A stretch of DNA of 64,000 nt, taken from the NCBI GenBank assembly GCA_030252795.1, contig CP127080.1:2931501-2995500 (forward strand). Reading direction: 5' to 3'. The notes below the pieces were generated by a model that did no database searches, was not told the DNA's origin, and saw only the letters and a program-made list of their open reading frames with translations. Source of the DNA: Porticoccaceae bacterium LTM1 (GTDB lineage: Bacteria; Pseudomonadota; Gammaproteobacteria; Pseudomonadales; Porticoccaceae). A program made the translations under genes and the position numbers. This document shows positions 8,683 to 17,516 of the stretch, in pieces. Position 1 is the first letter of the stretch; every line of letters starts with the position of its first letter.

Positions 8683-8937
8683 ATGTCCAAAATCACTTTT
8701 TCAGCGGATGAAAAAGCCGCCATTACCCCGAAGATTCAAAGGTACCTACTAGAAAAGCTGGATATTGAGGTGGGTTCATTTGATGCCGAATTCCTGCTTG
8801 ACTTTTTTGCCCAAGAGATCGGTGGGTATTTTTACAATCGTGCCCTCTACGATGCACAGGCCGCCCTCCAACAGCAGCTGGAATCTATCCAGGACACCAT
8901 TTACCAGCTCGAAAAGCCCACGGAGTCTCGTCGATGA
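8683..8937 (+). CDS. DUF2164 family protein
   Basis: An 84-residue protein with the DUF2164 pattern: an N-terminal ITFSADEKAAITPKIQRYL stretch and a central LDFFAQEIGGYFYNRALYDAQ stretch. No biochemical function is known for the family. Its stop overlaps the start of the patatin gene by four bases (ATGA), so the two are translationally coupled. No signal peptide or membrane segment. Confidence 0.8.
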   Translation: MSKITFSADEKAAITPKIQRYLLEKLDIEVGSFDAEFLLDFFAQEIGGYFYNRALYDAQAALQQQLESIQDTIYQLEKPTESRR

Positions 8938-9764
8938 ATAAAATTGGGCTTGCCTTAGGAGGCGGCGGCGTTAGGGGTATGGCGCACCTGCTTGCGCTTG
9001 AGGAACTGGACAAACTGGGAATTCGTCCAGCAGCCATTTCCGGTACAAGTATGGGGGCCTTGGTTGGCGCACTCTATGCGTCCGGGCTTAGCGGGAAAGA
9101 AATTCGCTCTGGTGTAGAGCGCCACATCATTCGTAAAGACGACCAACTCAAAGATATTCTTCAAAAGAAATCCGATCTGTTTAAGTGGCTGACGTTTGCA
9201 AAACCCTCACTCAAACGCGGGGGGTTTTTAAGCGCAAATGGCATCATCGGTTACCTGATGGAACAAATTGAAGCGACTACATTTGAAGAGCTGGAAATTC
9301 CGCTCTCCATCGTAGCAACTGACTTCTGGAGTGGCGAACAGATTATTTTTGACAGTGGGGAACTGTTACCAGCACTAACTGCCAGTATGGCGATACCCGG
9401 CGTTTTTGCACCAGTTGAATTTGAAGGCAGGGTATTGGTGGACGGCGGACTGGTAAACAACCTCCCTTACGACATTGTTGCAAAGACTTGCGATTACACC
9501 ATTGCCATTGATGTAGCGCCAACTCGCAAGCCCAAAACCGACAAACCGGTTCCCAACGTATTCGACGCCGCACTGGGTATGTTTGATTTAATGCTGGAAA
9601 AAGCGGTGGAACAAAAGATGGAAATATCGCCTCCAAGCCTCTATTTTCGCCCCGAGCTGATAGGTATCAGAACACTCGATTTTGACGAAATAGAAACTGT
9701 ATTTGATCAAGCCGCACTAAACATGATTCGCCTTAAACAACAGCTGACATCACAACTTAACTAG
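8934..9764 (+). CDS. Patatin-like phospholipase (RssA-type)
   Basis: A 276-residue lipid acyl hydrolase of the patatin family. The oxyanion loop GGGGVRG is at residues 9-15, the nucleophile elbow GTSMG near residue 39, and the catalytic aspartate in DGGLVNN near residue 168. It has no signal peptide, so it should be cytoplasmic or membrane-associated. It starts inside the DUF2164 stop codon and is followed 9 bases later by a secreted SnoaL-like protein, so the three form an operon. Substrate unknown. Confidence 0.88.
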   Translation: MNKIGLALGGGGVRGMAHLLALEELDKLGIRPAAISGTSMGALVGALYASGLSGKEIRSGVERHIIRKDDQLKDILQKKSDLFKWLTFAKPSLKRGGFLSANGIIGYLMEQIEATTFEELEIPLSIVATDFWSGEQIIFDSGELLPALTASMAIPGVFAPVEFEGRVLVDGGLVNNLPYDIVAKTCDYTIAIDVAPTRKPKTDKPVPNVFDAALGMFDLMLEKAVEQKMEISPPSLYFRPELIGIRTLDFDEIETVFDQAALNMIRLKQQLTSQLN

Positions 9765-9773
9765 GAGGTAGTA

Positions 9774-10220
9774 ATGAAAAAAGCATTAGCACTTCTTTTT
9801 TTCGTAACATCCAACCTGGCACTGGCCGACCAAGTACGAGACGAAGACCGTCAGTTATTACTGGATAAGATTGAACAATTCAACAGCGCCATCAGGGAAG
9901 GCGATAAACAGAAATACAGTGATGTTTTCACTGACGATTTTATTTTCACCTGGTCCCGCGATGGTCAGAACTATACCAAGGAAGACATTCTTCCCAATGT
10001 TGTACCTACTCCTGACTACAACCCAATAGTCGATGAAATTGAAATGCGCCAATACGGCAACAGCGCCATTGTAAGCTATCGGGTTCGATTAAAACCGGAA
10101 GCTGCCGGCTCACGAGCAACTTTTAGTTATTGCAAAATTAACGGCGAATGGAAGGTGATCTCTTCTCACAGCACTAAAATTGTGCCACCAAAACAGAATT
10201 TAGAGACCGAAACTGAATAA
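9774..10220 (+). CDS. Secreted SnoaL/DUF4440-like protein
   Basis: A 148-residue protein with a clear Sec signal peptide (MKKALALLFFVTSNLALA). The mature part looks like a cone-shaped NTF2/SnoaL fold of the DUF4440 type: an initial helix (LLDKIEQFNSAIREGD), then FTDDFIFTWS, and a C-terminal WKVISSHSTKI strand pair. A perfect AGGAGG lies upstream of the ATG. It could be a small periplasmic enzyme or binding protein; no catalytic residues can be assigned. It is convergent with yfaE across only 12 bases. Confidence 0.7.
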   Translation: MKKALALLFFVTSNLALADQVRDEDRQLLLDKIEQFNSAIREGDKQKYSDVFTDDFIFTWSRDGQNYTKEDILPNVVPTPDYNPIVDEIEMRQYGNSAIVSYRVRLKPEAAGSRATFSYCKINGEWKVISSHSTKIVPPKQNLETETE

Positions 10221-10232
10221 GCTATTCTACGA

Positions 10233-10775
10233 CTAGCCTTTCAATTTTAATTCGAGGTCAGTTTTAGGCACGCAACAGCAAGGCAGGATTTCATCGTCGT
10301 TGATCCACGCCATTGGCTCCTGCAAGTACGCCACCTCACCGGACAGCAATTGGGTGCGGCAGCTGCCACAGTATCCATCGCGGCACTGATAAGGCACTGC
10401 AACACCTTGTGCTTCGAGAGACTCAAGTAAGGTATGGGCATGTTGAAAATGCACCGAGGCCCGGGCACTTTCATTGCCTTCAATATTGCACACCGACACC
10501 GCGTGAACCGGCTTGGCCATGCCGTCAAATTCAATTTGCGGCGTTGCCTCCGGTTGTTCCGGGTTGCCCAGCGGAATATAGAACTCAACTTGCTGAAAGC
10601 GGTCGAGACTTTCGCTGGCACTGTAAGGCGCAAATAGATCCACGGCGTCGGGCTCCAGTTCAAAAACCGGTTTTTCTGGCTTATTGTCGAGATGAAAATC
10701 TGGGTCGGCGATCAGGGATTGCTGCGCCATATCGTTGTTCTTGTCTTTTTCGGTGGACACGTTTTTTATCGCCAC
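10233..10775 (-). CDS. yfaE: [2Fe-2S] ferredoxin for ribonucleotide reductase cofactor maintenance (YfaE-like), with N-terminal extension
   Basis: The last roughly 80 residues closely match E. coli YfaE, the ferredoxin that reduces the diiron centre of NrdB: YQCRDGYCGSCRTQL supplies three cluster cysteines and LPCCC supplies the fourth. The protein is 180 residues from a GTG at 10775 (or 165 from the ATG at 10730), about twice the 84 residues of E. coli YfaE. The extra N-terminal part is acidic, has no recognised domain, and continues the frame without interruption. It follows nrdB with an inverted repeat between them, as expected for an nrdAB-yfaE operon. Confidence 0.85.
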   Translation of the reverse strand: MAIKNVSTEKDKNNDMAQQSLIADPDFHLDNKPEKPVFELEPDAVDLFAPYSASESLDRFQQVEFYIPLGNPEQPEATPQIEFDGMAKPVHAVSVCNIEGNESARASVHFQHAHTLLESLEAQGVAVPYQCRDGYCGSCRTQLLSGEVAYLQEPMAWINDDEILPCCCVPKTDLELKLKG

Positions 10776-10801
10776 CTGTCTAATATTGATTTTTTAATTC
10801 C

Positions 10802-10868
10802 GTCATCCTGAGTGAAACGAAGGATCTTTTCATTTTAAGTAAGAGATCCTTCGCTACACTCAGGGTGA
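10802..10868. repeat. Inverted-repeat element, TGTCATCCTGAG family
   Basis: GTCATCCTGAGTGAAACGAA and its imperfect complement form a hairpin of about 25-base arms. It fills the spacer between nrdB and yfaE. Confidence 0.75.
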
Positions 10869-10883
10869 GCAGCGAGCAGAGTT

Positions 10884-12014
10884 TTACAGAGCAAATCCAT
10901 CAAACTCTTCGGAGTTGACTTCCGAATCGATGGCACCCACCAGGTAGGAACTGATTTCTGATTCCTGCGGTGCAACCTGTACATTGTCGCTCATCAACCA
11001 GGCGTCCATCCACGGCAGTGGATTGCTCTTCACATCGAAAATCGCCGGCAGGTTGATCGCCTGCATACGCTGGTTGGTAATGTATTCAACGTACTGGCTC
11101 AGGATCTGCTGATTCAAACCGATCATGGAGCCTTCTTTAAACAGATACGCGGCCCAGTCTTTTTCCTGCTGCGCTGCATCGCGGAACATCTGGATAACTT
11201 CGTCCTGACACTCGCGGGCAATTTCGGCCATTTGCGGGTCGTCCTGACCTTTGGCAAAAATTTGCAGCATGTGCTGAGTGGATGTCAGGTGCAGTGCTTC
11301 GTCGCGGGCAATCAGTTTAATTACCTTGGCATTGCCTTCCATTTTTGCGCGCTCGGCAAATGCGAACGAACAGGCAAAGCTGACGTAAAAACGAATCGCT
11401 TCCAGAATATTGACCGAGGCAATGGTCAGGTAGAGCTTTTTCTTCAGGTCGCGTAAATCCACCACAACTTCATTGCCGTTTACAATGTGAGTACCCTCAC
11501 CGAAGTTGTTGTAATTATTCACGCCTTCGATCAGGTCGTCGTAATATTTGGTGACACTTTCAGCGCGACGAATAATGTATTCGTTGCTCATGATGTCATC
11601 AAAAATCTCACCCGGATTCGGAATGATATTGCGAATAATGTGGGTGTAGGAACGGGAGTGAATGGTCTCGCTGAACGACCAGGTTTCAATCCAGGTTTCC
11701 AGTTCTGGTAGTGACACGATCGGCAGCAACGCAACGTTGGGTGAACGACCCTGTACAGAATCCAACAGGGTCTGGTATTTCAGATTGCTGACGAAAATGT
11801 GTTTTTCATGATCCGGCAGTTTTGCAAAATCGCCGCGATCGTTGGACAAGTCCACTTCTTCCGGACGCCAGAAAAACGACAACTGCTTTTCGATCAGCTG
11901 CTCAAAAATTTTATGCTTTTGAACGTCGTAGCGAGAAACATTGACATTCTCACCAAAAAACATCGGCTGTTTCAGTGCATCGAAGTCGTTGCGATTAAAC
12001 GTTTGGTATGCCAT
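10884..12014 (-). CDS. nrdB: Class Ia ribonucleotide reductase, beta subunit (NrdB)
   Basis: A 376-residue R2 protein that houses the diiron centre and tyrosyl radical. The radical tyrosine is in [11 protein letters not shown] near residue 122, exactly as in E. coli. Iron ligands appear in the ETIHSRSY region and in [14 protein letters not shown]. The C-terminal tail carries the acidic/Phe residues that dock to NrdA. The length equals E. coli NrdB. It is 100 bases downstream of nrdA, with a hairpin repeat in between, and is followed by the YfaE ferredoxin. Confidence 0.96.
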   Translation of the reverse strand: MAYQTFNRNDFDALKQPMFFGENVNVSRYDVQKHKIFEQLIEKQLSFFWRPEEVDLSNDRGDFAKLPDHEKHIFVSNLKYQTLLDSVQGRSPNVALLPIVSLPELETWIETWSFSETIHSRSYTHIIRNIIPNPGEIFDDIMSNEYIIRRAESVTKYYDDLIEGVNNYNNFGEGTHIVNGNEVVVDLRDLKKKLYLTIASVNILEAIRFYVSFACSFAFAERAKMEGNAKVIKLIARDEALHLTSTQHMLQIFAKGQDDPQMAEIARECQDEVIQMFRDAAQQEKDWAAYLFKEGSMIGLNQQILSQYVEYITNQRMQAINLPAIFDVKSNPLPWMDAWLMSDNVQVAPQESEISSYLVGAIDSEVNSEEFDGFAL

Positions 12015-12038
12015 GGCCAGTTACTTACTCTTTCAAAT

Positions 12039-12065
12039 GGATCCCCGCCTGCGCGGGGATGACAT
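12039..12065. repeat. Hairpin repeat, GGATCCCCGCCTGCGCGGGGATGAC family
   Basis: A compact G+C-rich hairpin (ATCCCCG...CGGGGAT) in the nrdA-nrdB spacer. The same sequence recurs at 38832-38856 inside another repeat. There is no T-run, so it is more likely a REP-like element than a terminator. Confidence 0.7.
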
Positions 12066-12114
12066 AACTATCAGGTTTTATTTTGTTGTTCACTGCACTC
12101 ACAGTGACAGGCAC

Positions 12115-14391
12115 TTAAATCTTGCACGCTCCGCCGGCACAGTTGTCCTCTTCTTCCACTTTGCTCTGGTCCGAAGCGCCATCGCGAGTGTTGTGGTAAT
12201 AGAGGGTTTTCAGGCCCAGTTTGTAGGCAGTCAACAAGTCCTTCAGCAGCAGCTTCATCGGCACTTTATTTTCCGGGAACTTGGCCGGGTCGTAGTTGGT
12301 GTTGGCCGAGATCGCCTGATCGACAAACTTCTGCATGATGCCCACCAGCTGCAGGTATCCGTCGTTGCTGGGAATGCTCCACAGCAACTCGTAGTTGTCG
12401 CGGTATTTATCCAGGTCCGGCACCACTTGCTTGAGAATACCGTCTTTGGAGGCTTTCACCGATACGAAACCGCGCGGCGGCTCAATACCGTTGGTGGCGT
12501 TACTGATCTGGCTGGAGGTCTCGGACGGCATCAATGCTGTCAGGGTTGAGTTGCGCAAACCGTCGCGCTTGATATCTTCGCGCAGCGCTTCCCAATCCAT
12601 GTGCAGCGGCTCATCGCACACCGCGTCCAGGTCTTTTTTGTAGTTGTCGATCGGCAGCTCGCCCTGGGCGTAGCGGGTCTCGTCAAACTTGCGACAGGTA
12701 CCAAATTCACGCGCCAACTGGTTAGAAGCTTTCAACAGGTAGTACTGAATCGCCTCAAAGGTGCGGTGAGTCAGGCCATTAGCGGAACCGTCGGAGTAAC
12801 GCGCACCGTTTTTGGCCAGATAGTAGGCGTAGTTGATAACGCCCACACCCAAAGTACGGCGATCCATGGAGCCTTTTTCGGCAGCAGGAACCGGGTAGTG
12901 CTGATAGGACAGCAGGCTGTCGAGTGCACGAACCAACAGGTCGGCCAGCTCTTCCAGATCGTCCAGCGAATCCAGTGCACCAAGGTTAAAGGCCGCCAGG
13001 GTACAGAGAGCGATTTCGCCATCCAGGTCGTTAATGTCGTTGAGCGGTGCAGTCGGCAGGGCAATTTCCAGACACAGGTTGGACTGGCGTACCGGCGCTT
13101 TGCTCGGGTCAAACGGGCTGTGGGTATTGCAGTGGTCAACGTTCTGCAGGTAAATACGACCGGTTGAAGCACGCTCCTGCATAAATTGACTGAACAGGTC
13201 CACCGCCTTGATGGTTTTCTTGCGAACCGAGGGGTCTTGCTCGTATTTGATGTATAGCTCTTCAAACAGCGGCTGGTTCTCAAAGAACGCGTCGTACAGA
13301 CCGGGCACATCGGATGGGCTGAACAAGGTGATATTGCCGCCCTTGATCAAGCGCTCGTACATCAGCTTGTTGAACTGCACACCGTAGTCGAGGTGACGCA
13401 CACGGTTTTCTTCCACGCCGCGATTGTTTTTCAGTACCAGCAGTGATTCCACTTCCAGGTGCCAGATTGGGTAAAACAGAGTCGCCGCTCCACCGCGTAC
13501 ACCGCCTTGAGAACAGCTTTTAACTGCTGTCTGGAAGTGCTTGTAGAACGGAATACAACCAGTATGGAATGCTTCGCCGCCGCGGATCTCCGAACCCAGC
13601 GCGCGAATGCGACCGGCGTTTACACCAATGCCAGCGCGGTGGCTGACGTAGCGAACAATCGCCGCTGAAGTAGCGCTAATAGAATCCAGTGAGTCGCCGC
13701 ATTCGATCAGAACGCAGGAACTGAACTGACGGGTCGGGGTGCGTACGCCGGACATAATCGGCGTCGGCAGGGAGATTTTGAACAGGGACACCGCATCGTA
13801 GAAACGACGGATGTAATCCATACGAGTCTCTTTCGGGTAGCTGGCAAACAGGCAGGCACCGATCAGCACGTACAAGAACTGTGGGCTTTCGAAAATTTCG
13901 CCGGTCACACGGTTTTGAACCAGGTATTTACCTTCCAGCTGTTTCACGGCCGCATAGCTGAATTTCAGATCGCGGGTGTGATCCAGGAACGAGTCCATCT
14001 CGTCGAACTCTTCCGGGGTGTAATCTTCCAGAAGGCTTTCGTCGTAGCGTTTTGTGTCGACCATTTTGGCAACGTGGTCGAACAGCTTGGGTGGCTCGTA
14101 CTGGCCGTAAGCTTTTTTGCGCAGGTGGAAAATATTCAGTCGCGCCGCCAGGTACTGGTAATCCGGACGCTGCTCGGAAATCAGGTCCGCTGCGGATTTG
14201 ATCATGGTTTCGTGAATATCGGCGGTTTTAATTCCGTCCACCAAATGCAGGTGAGCTTTCAGCTCTACCTCGGACACCGAGACGTTATCCAGGCCTTCTG
14301 CGGCCCACATGACGACTTTGTGAATTTTATCGAGATCAATGGTTTCGGTACGACCATCACGCTTGGTGACCTGGATATTGCTGCTGTTCAT
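12115..14391 (-). CDS. nrdA: Class Ia ribonucleotide reductase, alpha subunit (NrdA)
   Basis: A 758-residue R1 protein that reduces ribonucleoside diphosphates. The N-terminal ATP-cone (VTKRDGRTETIDLDKIHKV) is complete, so dATP overall-activity control is expected. The catalytic core includes SCVLIECGDS (first redox cysteine), the radical-site NLCLEIALP motif, and ETSSQISNATNGIEPPRG near the end of the barrel. The C-terminal tail ends CAGGACKI with the cysteine pair re-reduced by thioredoxin. I chose the ATG at 14391, which aligns with E. coli NrdA and has an AGG upstream. A longer GTG/ATG-type ORF would add 25 unlikely residues. Confidence 0.96.
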   Translation of the reverse strand: MNSSNIQVTKRDGRTETIDLDKIHKVVMWAAEGLDNVSVSEVELKAHLHLVDGIKTADIHETMIKSAADLISEQRPDYQYLAARLNIFHLRKKAYGQYEPPKLFDHVAKMVDTKRYDESLLEDYTPEEFDEMDSFLDHTRDLKFSYAAVKQLEGKYLVQNRVTGEIFESPQFLYVLIGACLFASYPKETRMDYIRRFYDAVSLFKISLPTPIMSGVRTPTRQFSSCVLIECGDSLDSISATSAAIVRYVSHRAGIGVNAGRIRALGSEIRGGEAFHTGCIPFYKHFQTAVKSCSQGGVRGGAATLFYPIWHLEVESLLVLKNNRGVEENRVRHLDYGVQFNKLMYERLIKGGNITLFSPSDVPGLYDAFFENQPLFEELYIKYEQDPSVRKKTIKAVDLFSQFMQERASTGRIYLQNVDHCNTHSPFDPSKAPVRQSNLCLEIALPTAPLNDINDLDGEIALCTLAAFNLGALDSLDDLEELADLLVRALDSLLSYQHYPVPAAEKGSMDRRTLGVGVINYAYYLAKNGARYSDGSANGLTHRTFEAIQYYLLKASNQLAREFGTCRKFDETRYAQGELPIDNYKKDLDAVCDEPLHMDWEALREDIKRDGLRNSTLTALMPSETSSQISNATNGIEPPRGFVSVKASKDGILKQVVPDLDKYRDNYELLWSIPSNDGYLQLVGIMQKFVDQAISANTNYDPAKFPENKVPMKLLLKDLLTAYKLGLKTLYYHNTRDGASDQSKVEEEDNCAGGACKI

Positions 14392-14575
14392 TGCCAACCT
14401 GCTTTTATTATGAGAATAAGTGTCTGGTTTTGATGTTCGGTGCTCAAAACCGCCCCTTACAACCAAAATATGGCGCTGTTCGCCATAAAAAAAGGCGCCT
14501 CAACCAGTGAACTGCTCGGTATTCTGTACAACACAGACCCAACAACACTACATCTAGGGACGCCCTTTTCTTGAT

Positions 14576-14622
14576 ACACAATATAGTGTGCAGTTCAGCG
14601 TTTCGCAACACCATATGTTGTT
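14576..14622 (-). promoter_or_regulatory. nrdA promoter with paired NrdR boxes
   Basis: Two palindromic A+T-rich boxes of NrdR type, ACACAATATAGTGTG (14576-14590) and AACACCATATGTTGTT (14607-14622), start 31 bases apart, about three helical turns, the spacing typical of NrdR sites. On the minus strand a TTGCGA (14603-14608) and TATATT (14580-14585) are 17 bases apart, so box 1 overlaps the -10 and box 2 the -35. This predicts repression of nrdAB by the ATP/dATP-sensing regulator NrdR. Confidence 0.75.
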
Positions 14623-14641
14623 AATTTAGTATGTATAACCC

Positions 14642-14661
14642 TGTGGAAAACCTGTGGATTT
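14642..14661 (-). promoter_or_regulatory. Possible DnaA boxes upstream of nrdA
   Basis: TGTGGAAAA (14642-14650) and TGTGGATTT (14653-14661) differ from the DnaA-box complement TGTGGATAA by one and two bases, and are adjacent in the same orientation. In E. coli DnaA binds upstream of nrdAB, so the position is suggestive. The matches are short and could be chance. Confidence 0.3.
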
Positions 14662-14810
14662 TGCAATGTTGGTATTTACTAACTTTACAGATTCCGTGAC
14701 GAGCGTCACTTAAAAAAGGCAAGAAATTTGATCAGAAATTTTTATTTCAGGTTGGTCGCATTGATTGGACAATGAATAGGCTAGGATAGTGAAATCATTC
14801 ATAAGGAACC

Positions 14811-15245
14811 GTGGTCAATATAATGAACCTGACTGAAATTTATACACCCGCGCTATGGGGTTTGTTGATCATTCTTCTGACCTGGATCGTGCAATGGTTT
14901 GTGGCCAGTGGGCCGAAGGCCAGATTACCGGGAGCAATTCCCGGAAAGATTGACGAAAGCCTGAGTCACTCCTCCTTTGTGTTTCGCGCACACCGCACAT
15001 TTATGAATTCACTGGAAAATGCCCCGGCAATATTGGGCACCATTTTGCTGGCCTTTCTGGTAGGTGCAGAGCCTTTCTGGACGGCGCTGTTTATCTGGGT
15101 ATTTGCCATTTCACGGATACTGCATATGGTGCTCTACTTTGCCATCGCCACCGAAAAGAACCCCAGTCCCCGCACGCTGTTCTTTATGCTTGGGCTGCTT
15201 GCCAATATAGGTCTGCTGGGGTTGTGCGGTTATACGCTGCTATAG
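14811..15245 (+). CDS. MAPEG family membrane protein
   Basis: A 144-residue protein with four predicted membrane helices in the MAPEG arrangement. The loop after the first helix carries the RAHRTFMNSLENAP motif, whose FxNxxE residues are typical of MAPEG glutathione-related proteins. No enzyme activity can be assigned. The start is either GTG at 14811 (AAGGA is only 3 bases away) or ATG at 14823; neither spacing is ideal. The gene is divergent from nrdA. Confidence 0.82.
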   Translation: MVNIMNLTEIYTPALWGLLIILLTWIVQWFVASGPKARLPGAIPGKIDESLSHSSFVFRAHRTFMNSLENAPAILGTILLAFLVGAEPFWTALFIWVFAISRILHMVLYFAIATEKNPSPRTLFFMLGLLANIGLLGLCGYTLL

Positions 15246-15278
15246 TGACCGATTACAAACTGAACGGAATCCAGTTCA

Positions 15279-15638
15279 ATGAACACACACGAAAAACTTA
15301 ATTATGTGGAATTTCAGGCGTCGGACCTGAAAGCAACCAAGGTATTTTTCGAGCAGGCATTTGGCTGGGAATTTGTTGATTACGGCCCAGACTACACCGC
15401 ATTTTCCAATCAAGGGCTGGACGGCGGTTTTGAGCGATCTGACAAGTGTTCAACCGCCTCTCAAGGAAGTGCACTGCTGGTGTTTTACAGCGAGGATCTT
15501 GAAGGCACTCTCGATAAAGTCGCTGGGGCAGGCGGCAAAATAGTCAAACCGATTTTCAGCTTTCCCGGCGGCCGACGCTTTCATTTCACCGAGCCCAGCG
15601 GAAATGAGCTGGCAGTCTGGTCAGATAAAGGCATGTAA
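15279..15638 (+). CDS. VOC/glyoxalase superfamily protein
   Basis: A 119-residue single vicinal-oxygen-chelate domain made of two beta-alpha-beta-beta-beta units. LNYVEFQASDLKATKVFFEQAFGW is the first strand and helix of the fold, and HFTEPSGNELAVWSD is the last metal-side strand. Such proteins resemble YdfO/PhnB-like bleomycin-resistance relatives with unassigned substrates. It is 33 bases after the MAPEG gene and may be co-transcribed with it. Confidence 0.8.
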   Translation: MNTHEKLNYVEFQASDLKATKVFFEQAFGWEFVDYGPDYTAFSNQGLDGGFERSDKCSTASQGSALLVFYSEDLEGTLDKVAGAGGKIVKPIFSFPGGRRFHFTEPSGNELAVWSDKGM

Positions 15639-15712
15639 CCACTGCGCTTTCGCTGGATACCGACCACGGGTTTGATTAAAGTAGGAACAAATTTCCTTGA
15701 GCCAGCAATATT

Positions 15713-15961
15713 GTGTCTGTAGAGCAGTTTGAGTTTTTCGATATTGCCAATCCTTGCATCGGCGTATGTGAAAATGGCCCCAACGGCATGTGCAAGGGCT
15801 GTTTTCGCAAACGCGAAGAGCGCCAATACTGGAACAGCTTGAACAACGATGTGAAACGGCAGATCGTCCAGGCTTGCCAGATTCGAAAACGACGGGCCCA
15901 GCAAAAGGGCAAAACCGGCGCAGAAGATACCGATCAATCCCCTCAGGGTGACCTTTTTTAG
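15713..15961 (+). CDS. DUF1289 family cysteine-motif protein
   Basis: An 82-residue protein with the DUF1289 pattern CIGVC...GMCKGCFR, four cysteines that probably bind a metal, followed by a basic arginine/lysine-rich helix. The family is widespread in proteobacteria and uncharacterised. The apparent start is a GTG at 15713 with no convincing ribosome binding site, so the first residues are uncertain. Confidence 0.75.
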   Translation: MSVEQFEFFDIANPCIGVCENGPNGMCKGCFRKREERQYWNSLNNDVKRQIVQACQIRKRRAQQKGKTGAEDTDQSPQGDLF

Positions 15962-16127
15962 CTCTGTTTCCACGAGACTCAGTCAGCTGATTCCCAATCA
16001 TTTACCTCTCACGTACGCCAAACAACGTCCATACTGAAAATAAACCTTCTCAATAAATCGATACTCTAAGAGGAGAGCAAATAAAGAGAAGTGATAACAA
16101 CAAGCGGATAACAAGAGAGGTACCGCT

Positions 16128-17501
16128 ATGGAAAGAGTCAAAGAGGCCAGTGTACGGCCTATTAAAAGTCTTGAGCTGTTGTCCCACCGGGAGATCTCCG
16201 AGCTGCTGGCAACAAATGCCGATATTTTTCAGCAATTTCGACAATGCGCGCTGGCGGTATTGAACACCGACAGTCAAATTGACGATGCCGAGGAGATGCT
16301 CAATCAGTTTGCCGATTTTGACATTCAGGTTGAACCAACATCACGTGGTTTAAAACTACGTGTGTTCAATGCTCCAGCCACTGCATTTGTGGATGGCCAG
16401 ATGATTCGGGGGATTCAGAATCACCTGTTCGCTGTATTGAGGGACGTGGTGTATACCCATGAGAAAATTACCCGCAATACCAAGTTTGACCTGAAGACTT
16501 CCGACGGGGTAACTGATGCGGTATTTCGTATTCTTCGAAATGCCGACGTAGTACGCCCTAACCTCGCTCCCAATCTAGCCGTGTGCTGGGGAGGCCACTC
16601 CATCAGCCGCACCGAGTACGACTACTCCAAGGAAGTGGGCTACGAACTCGGCCTGCGCGGCTTGAATGTGGCGACCGGCTGCGGCCTGGGGGCAATGAAA
16701 GGCCCAATGAAAGGTGCCACCATCGGCCACGCCAAGCAGCAGATTCACGACGGCCGTTATGTGGGAATCTCGGAACCGGGGATTATCGCGTCGGAATCAC
16801 CGAACCCGATTGTGAACGAGCTGGTGATTTTGCCGGACATTGAAAAGCGCCTGGAAACCTTCGTTCGCCTGGCACACTGCATTGTGGTATTTCCGGGAGG
16901 TGCAGGAACTGCCGAAGAGATACTGTATCTGTTGGCTATTCTTTTGCACCCGAAAAACCGCGAACACCCCCTGCCATTTATTCTCACCGGGCCGGAGTGC
17001 AGCCGTGGCTACTTTGAAGTGATGGATCGTTTTATTCGCAACACTCTGGGTGAAGATGCCACAGACTATTACCAGATTATTGTCGGCGATCCCCAGGGTG
17101 CCGCACGCTCTATTAAAGAGGCAATCGACCGGGTCCACCGTCACCGCCGCAAACACCAGGAAGCCTACTACTTTAACTGGCACACCTATATAGAGTGGAA
17201 CCTGCAAGAACCGTTTGATCCCAACCATGAAAATATGGCGAGCCTGCGATTGGACAAAGATCAACCCGTGCACCTTCTCGCAGCAGAAATGCGTCGCGCG
17301 TTTTCAGGCATTGTGGCGGGTAATGTGAAGTCTTACGGCATCGCCCAGATCAAAAAACACGGGCCTTATCAGCTGCATGGCGACCCGTCGATTATGGTGG
17401 AGATGGAAGCGCTACTGAAACAGTTTGTGGCCCAAAACCGCATGAAGCTGCAAGGCGAATACACTCCCTGTTATCAAATCGAGCCATTTGTTGAGGCTTG
17501 A
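16128..17501 (+). CDS. ppnN: Pyrimidine/purine nucleotide 5'-monophosphate nucleosidase PpnN
   Basis: A 457-residue enzyme matching E. coli PpnN (YgdH, 454 residues), which cleaves nucleoside monophosphates to base and ribose-5-phosphate and is stimulated by (p)ppGpp. The central LOG domain contains the GCGLGAMKGPMKGA loop near residue 185 and the PGGAGTAEE catalytic motif near residue 258, followed by a long C-terminal domain typical of PpnN. The ATG at 16128 is preceded by AGAGAGG. It is convergent with the FAH-family gene across 15 bases. Confidence 0.92.
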   Translation: MERVKEASVRPIKSLELLSHREISELLATNADIFQQFRQCALAVLNTDSQIDDAEEMLNQFADFDIQVEPTSRGLKLRVFNAPATAFVDGQMIRGIQNHLFAVLRDVVYTHEKITRNTKFDLKTSDGVTDAVFRILRNADVVRPNLAPNLAVCWGGHSISRTEYDYSKEVGYELGLRGLNVATGCGLGAMKGPMKGATIGHAKQQIHDGRYVGISEPGIIASESPNPIVNELVILPDIEKRLETFVRLAHCIVVFPGGAGTAEEILYLLAILLHPKNREHPLPFILTGPECSRGYFEVMDRFIRNTLGEDATDYYQIIVGDPQGAARSIKEAIDRVHRHRRKHQEAYYFNWHTYIEWNLQEPFDPNHENMASLRLDKDQPVHLLAAEMRRAFSGIVAGNVKSYGIAQIKKHGPYQLHGDPSIMVEMEALLKQFVAQNRMKLQGEYTPCYQIEPFVEA

Positions 17502-17516
17502 AAGCTGTTCGCGCGG

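Noticed and set aside
12039-12065. Intrinsic terminator between nrdA and nrdB
   Set aside because: The hairpin has no T-run and the same sequence recurs as a dispersed repeat at 38832, so I class it as a repeat.
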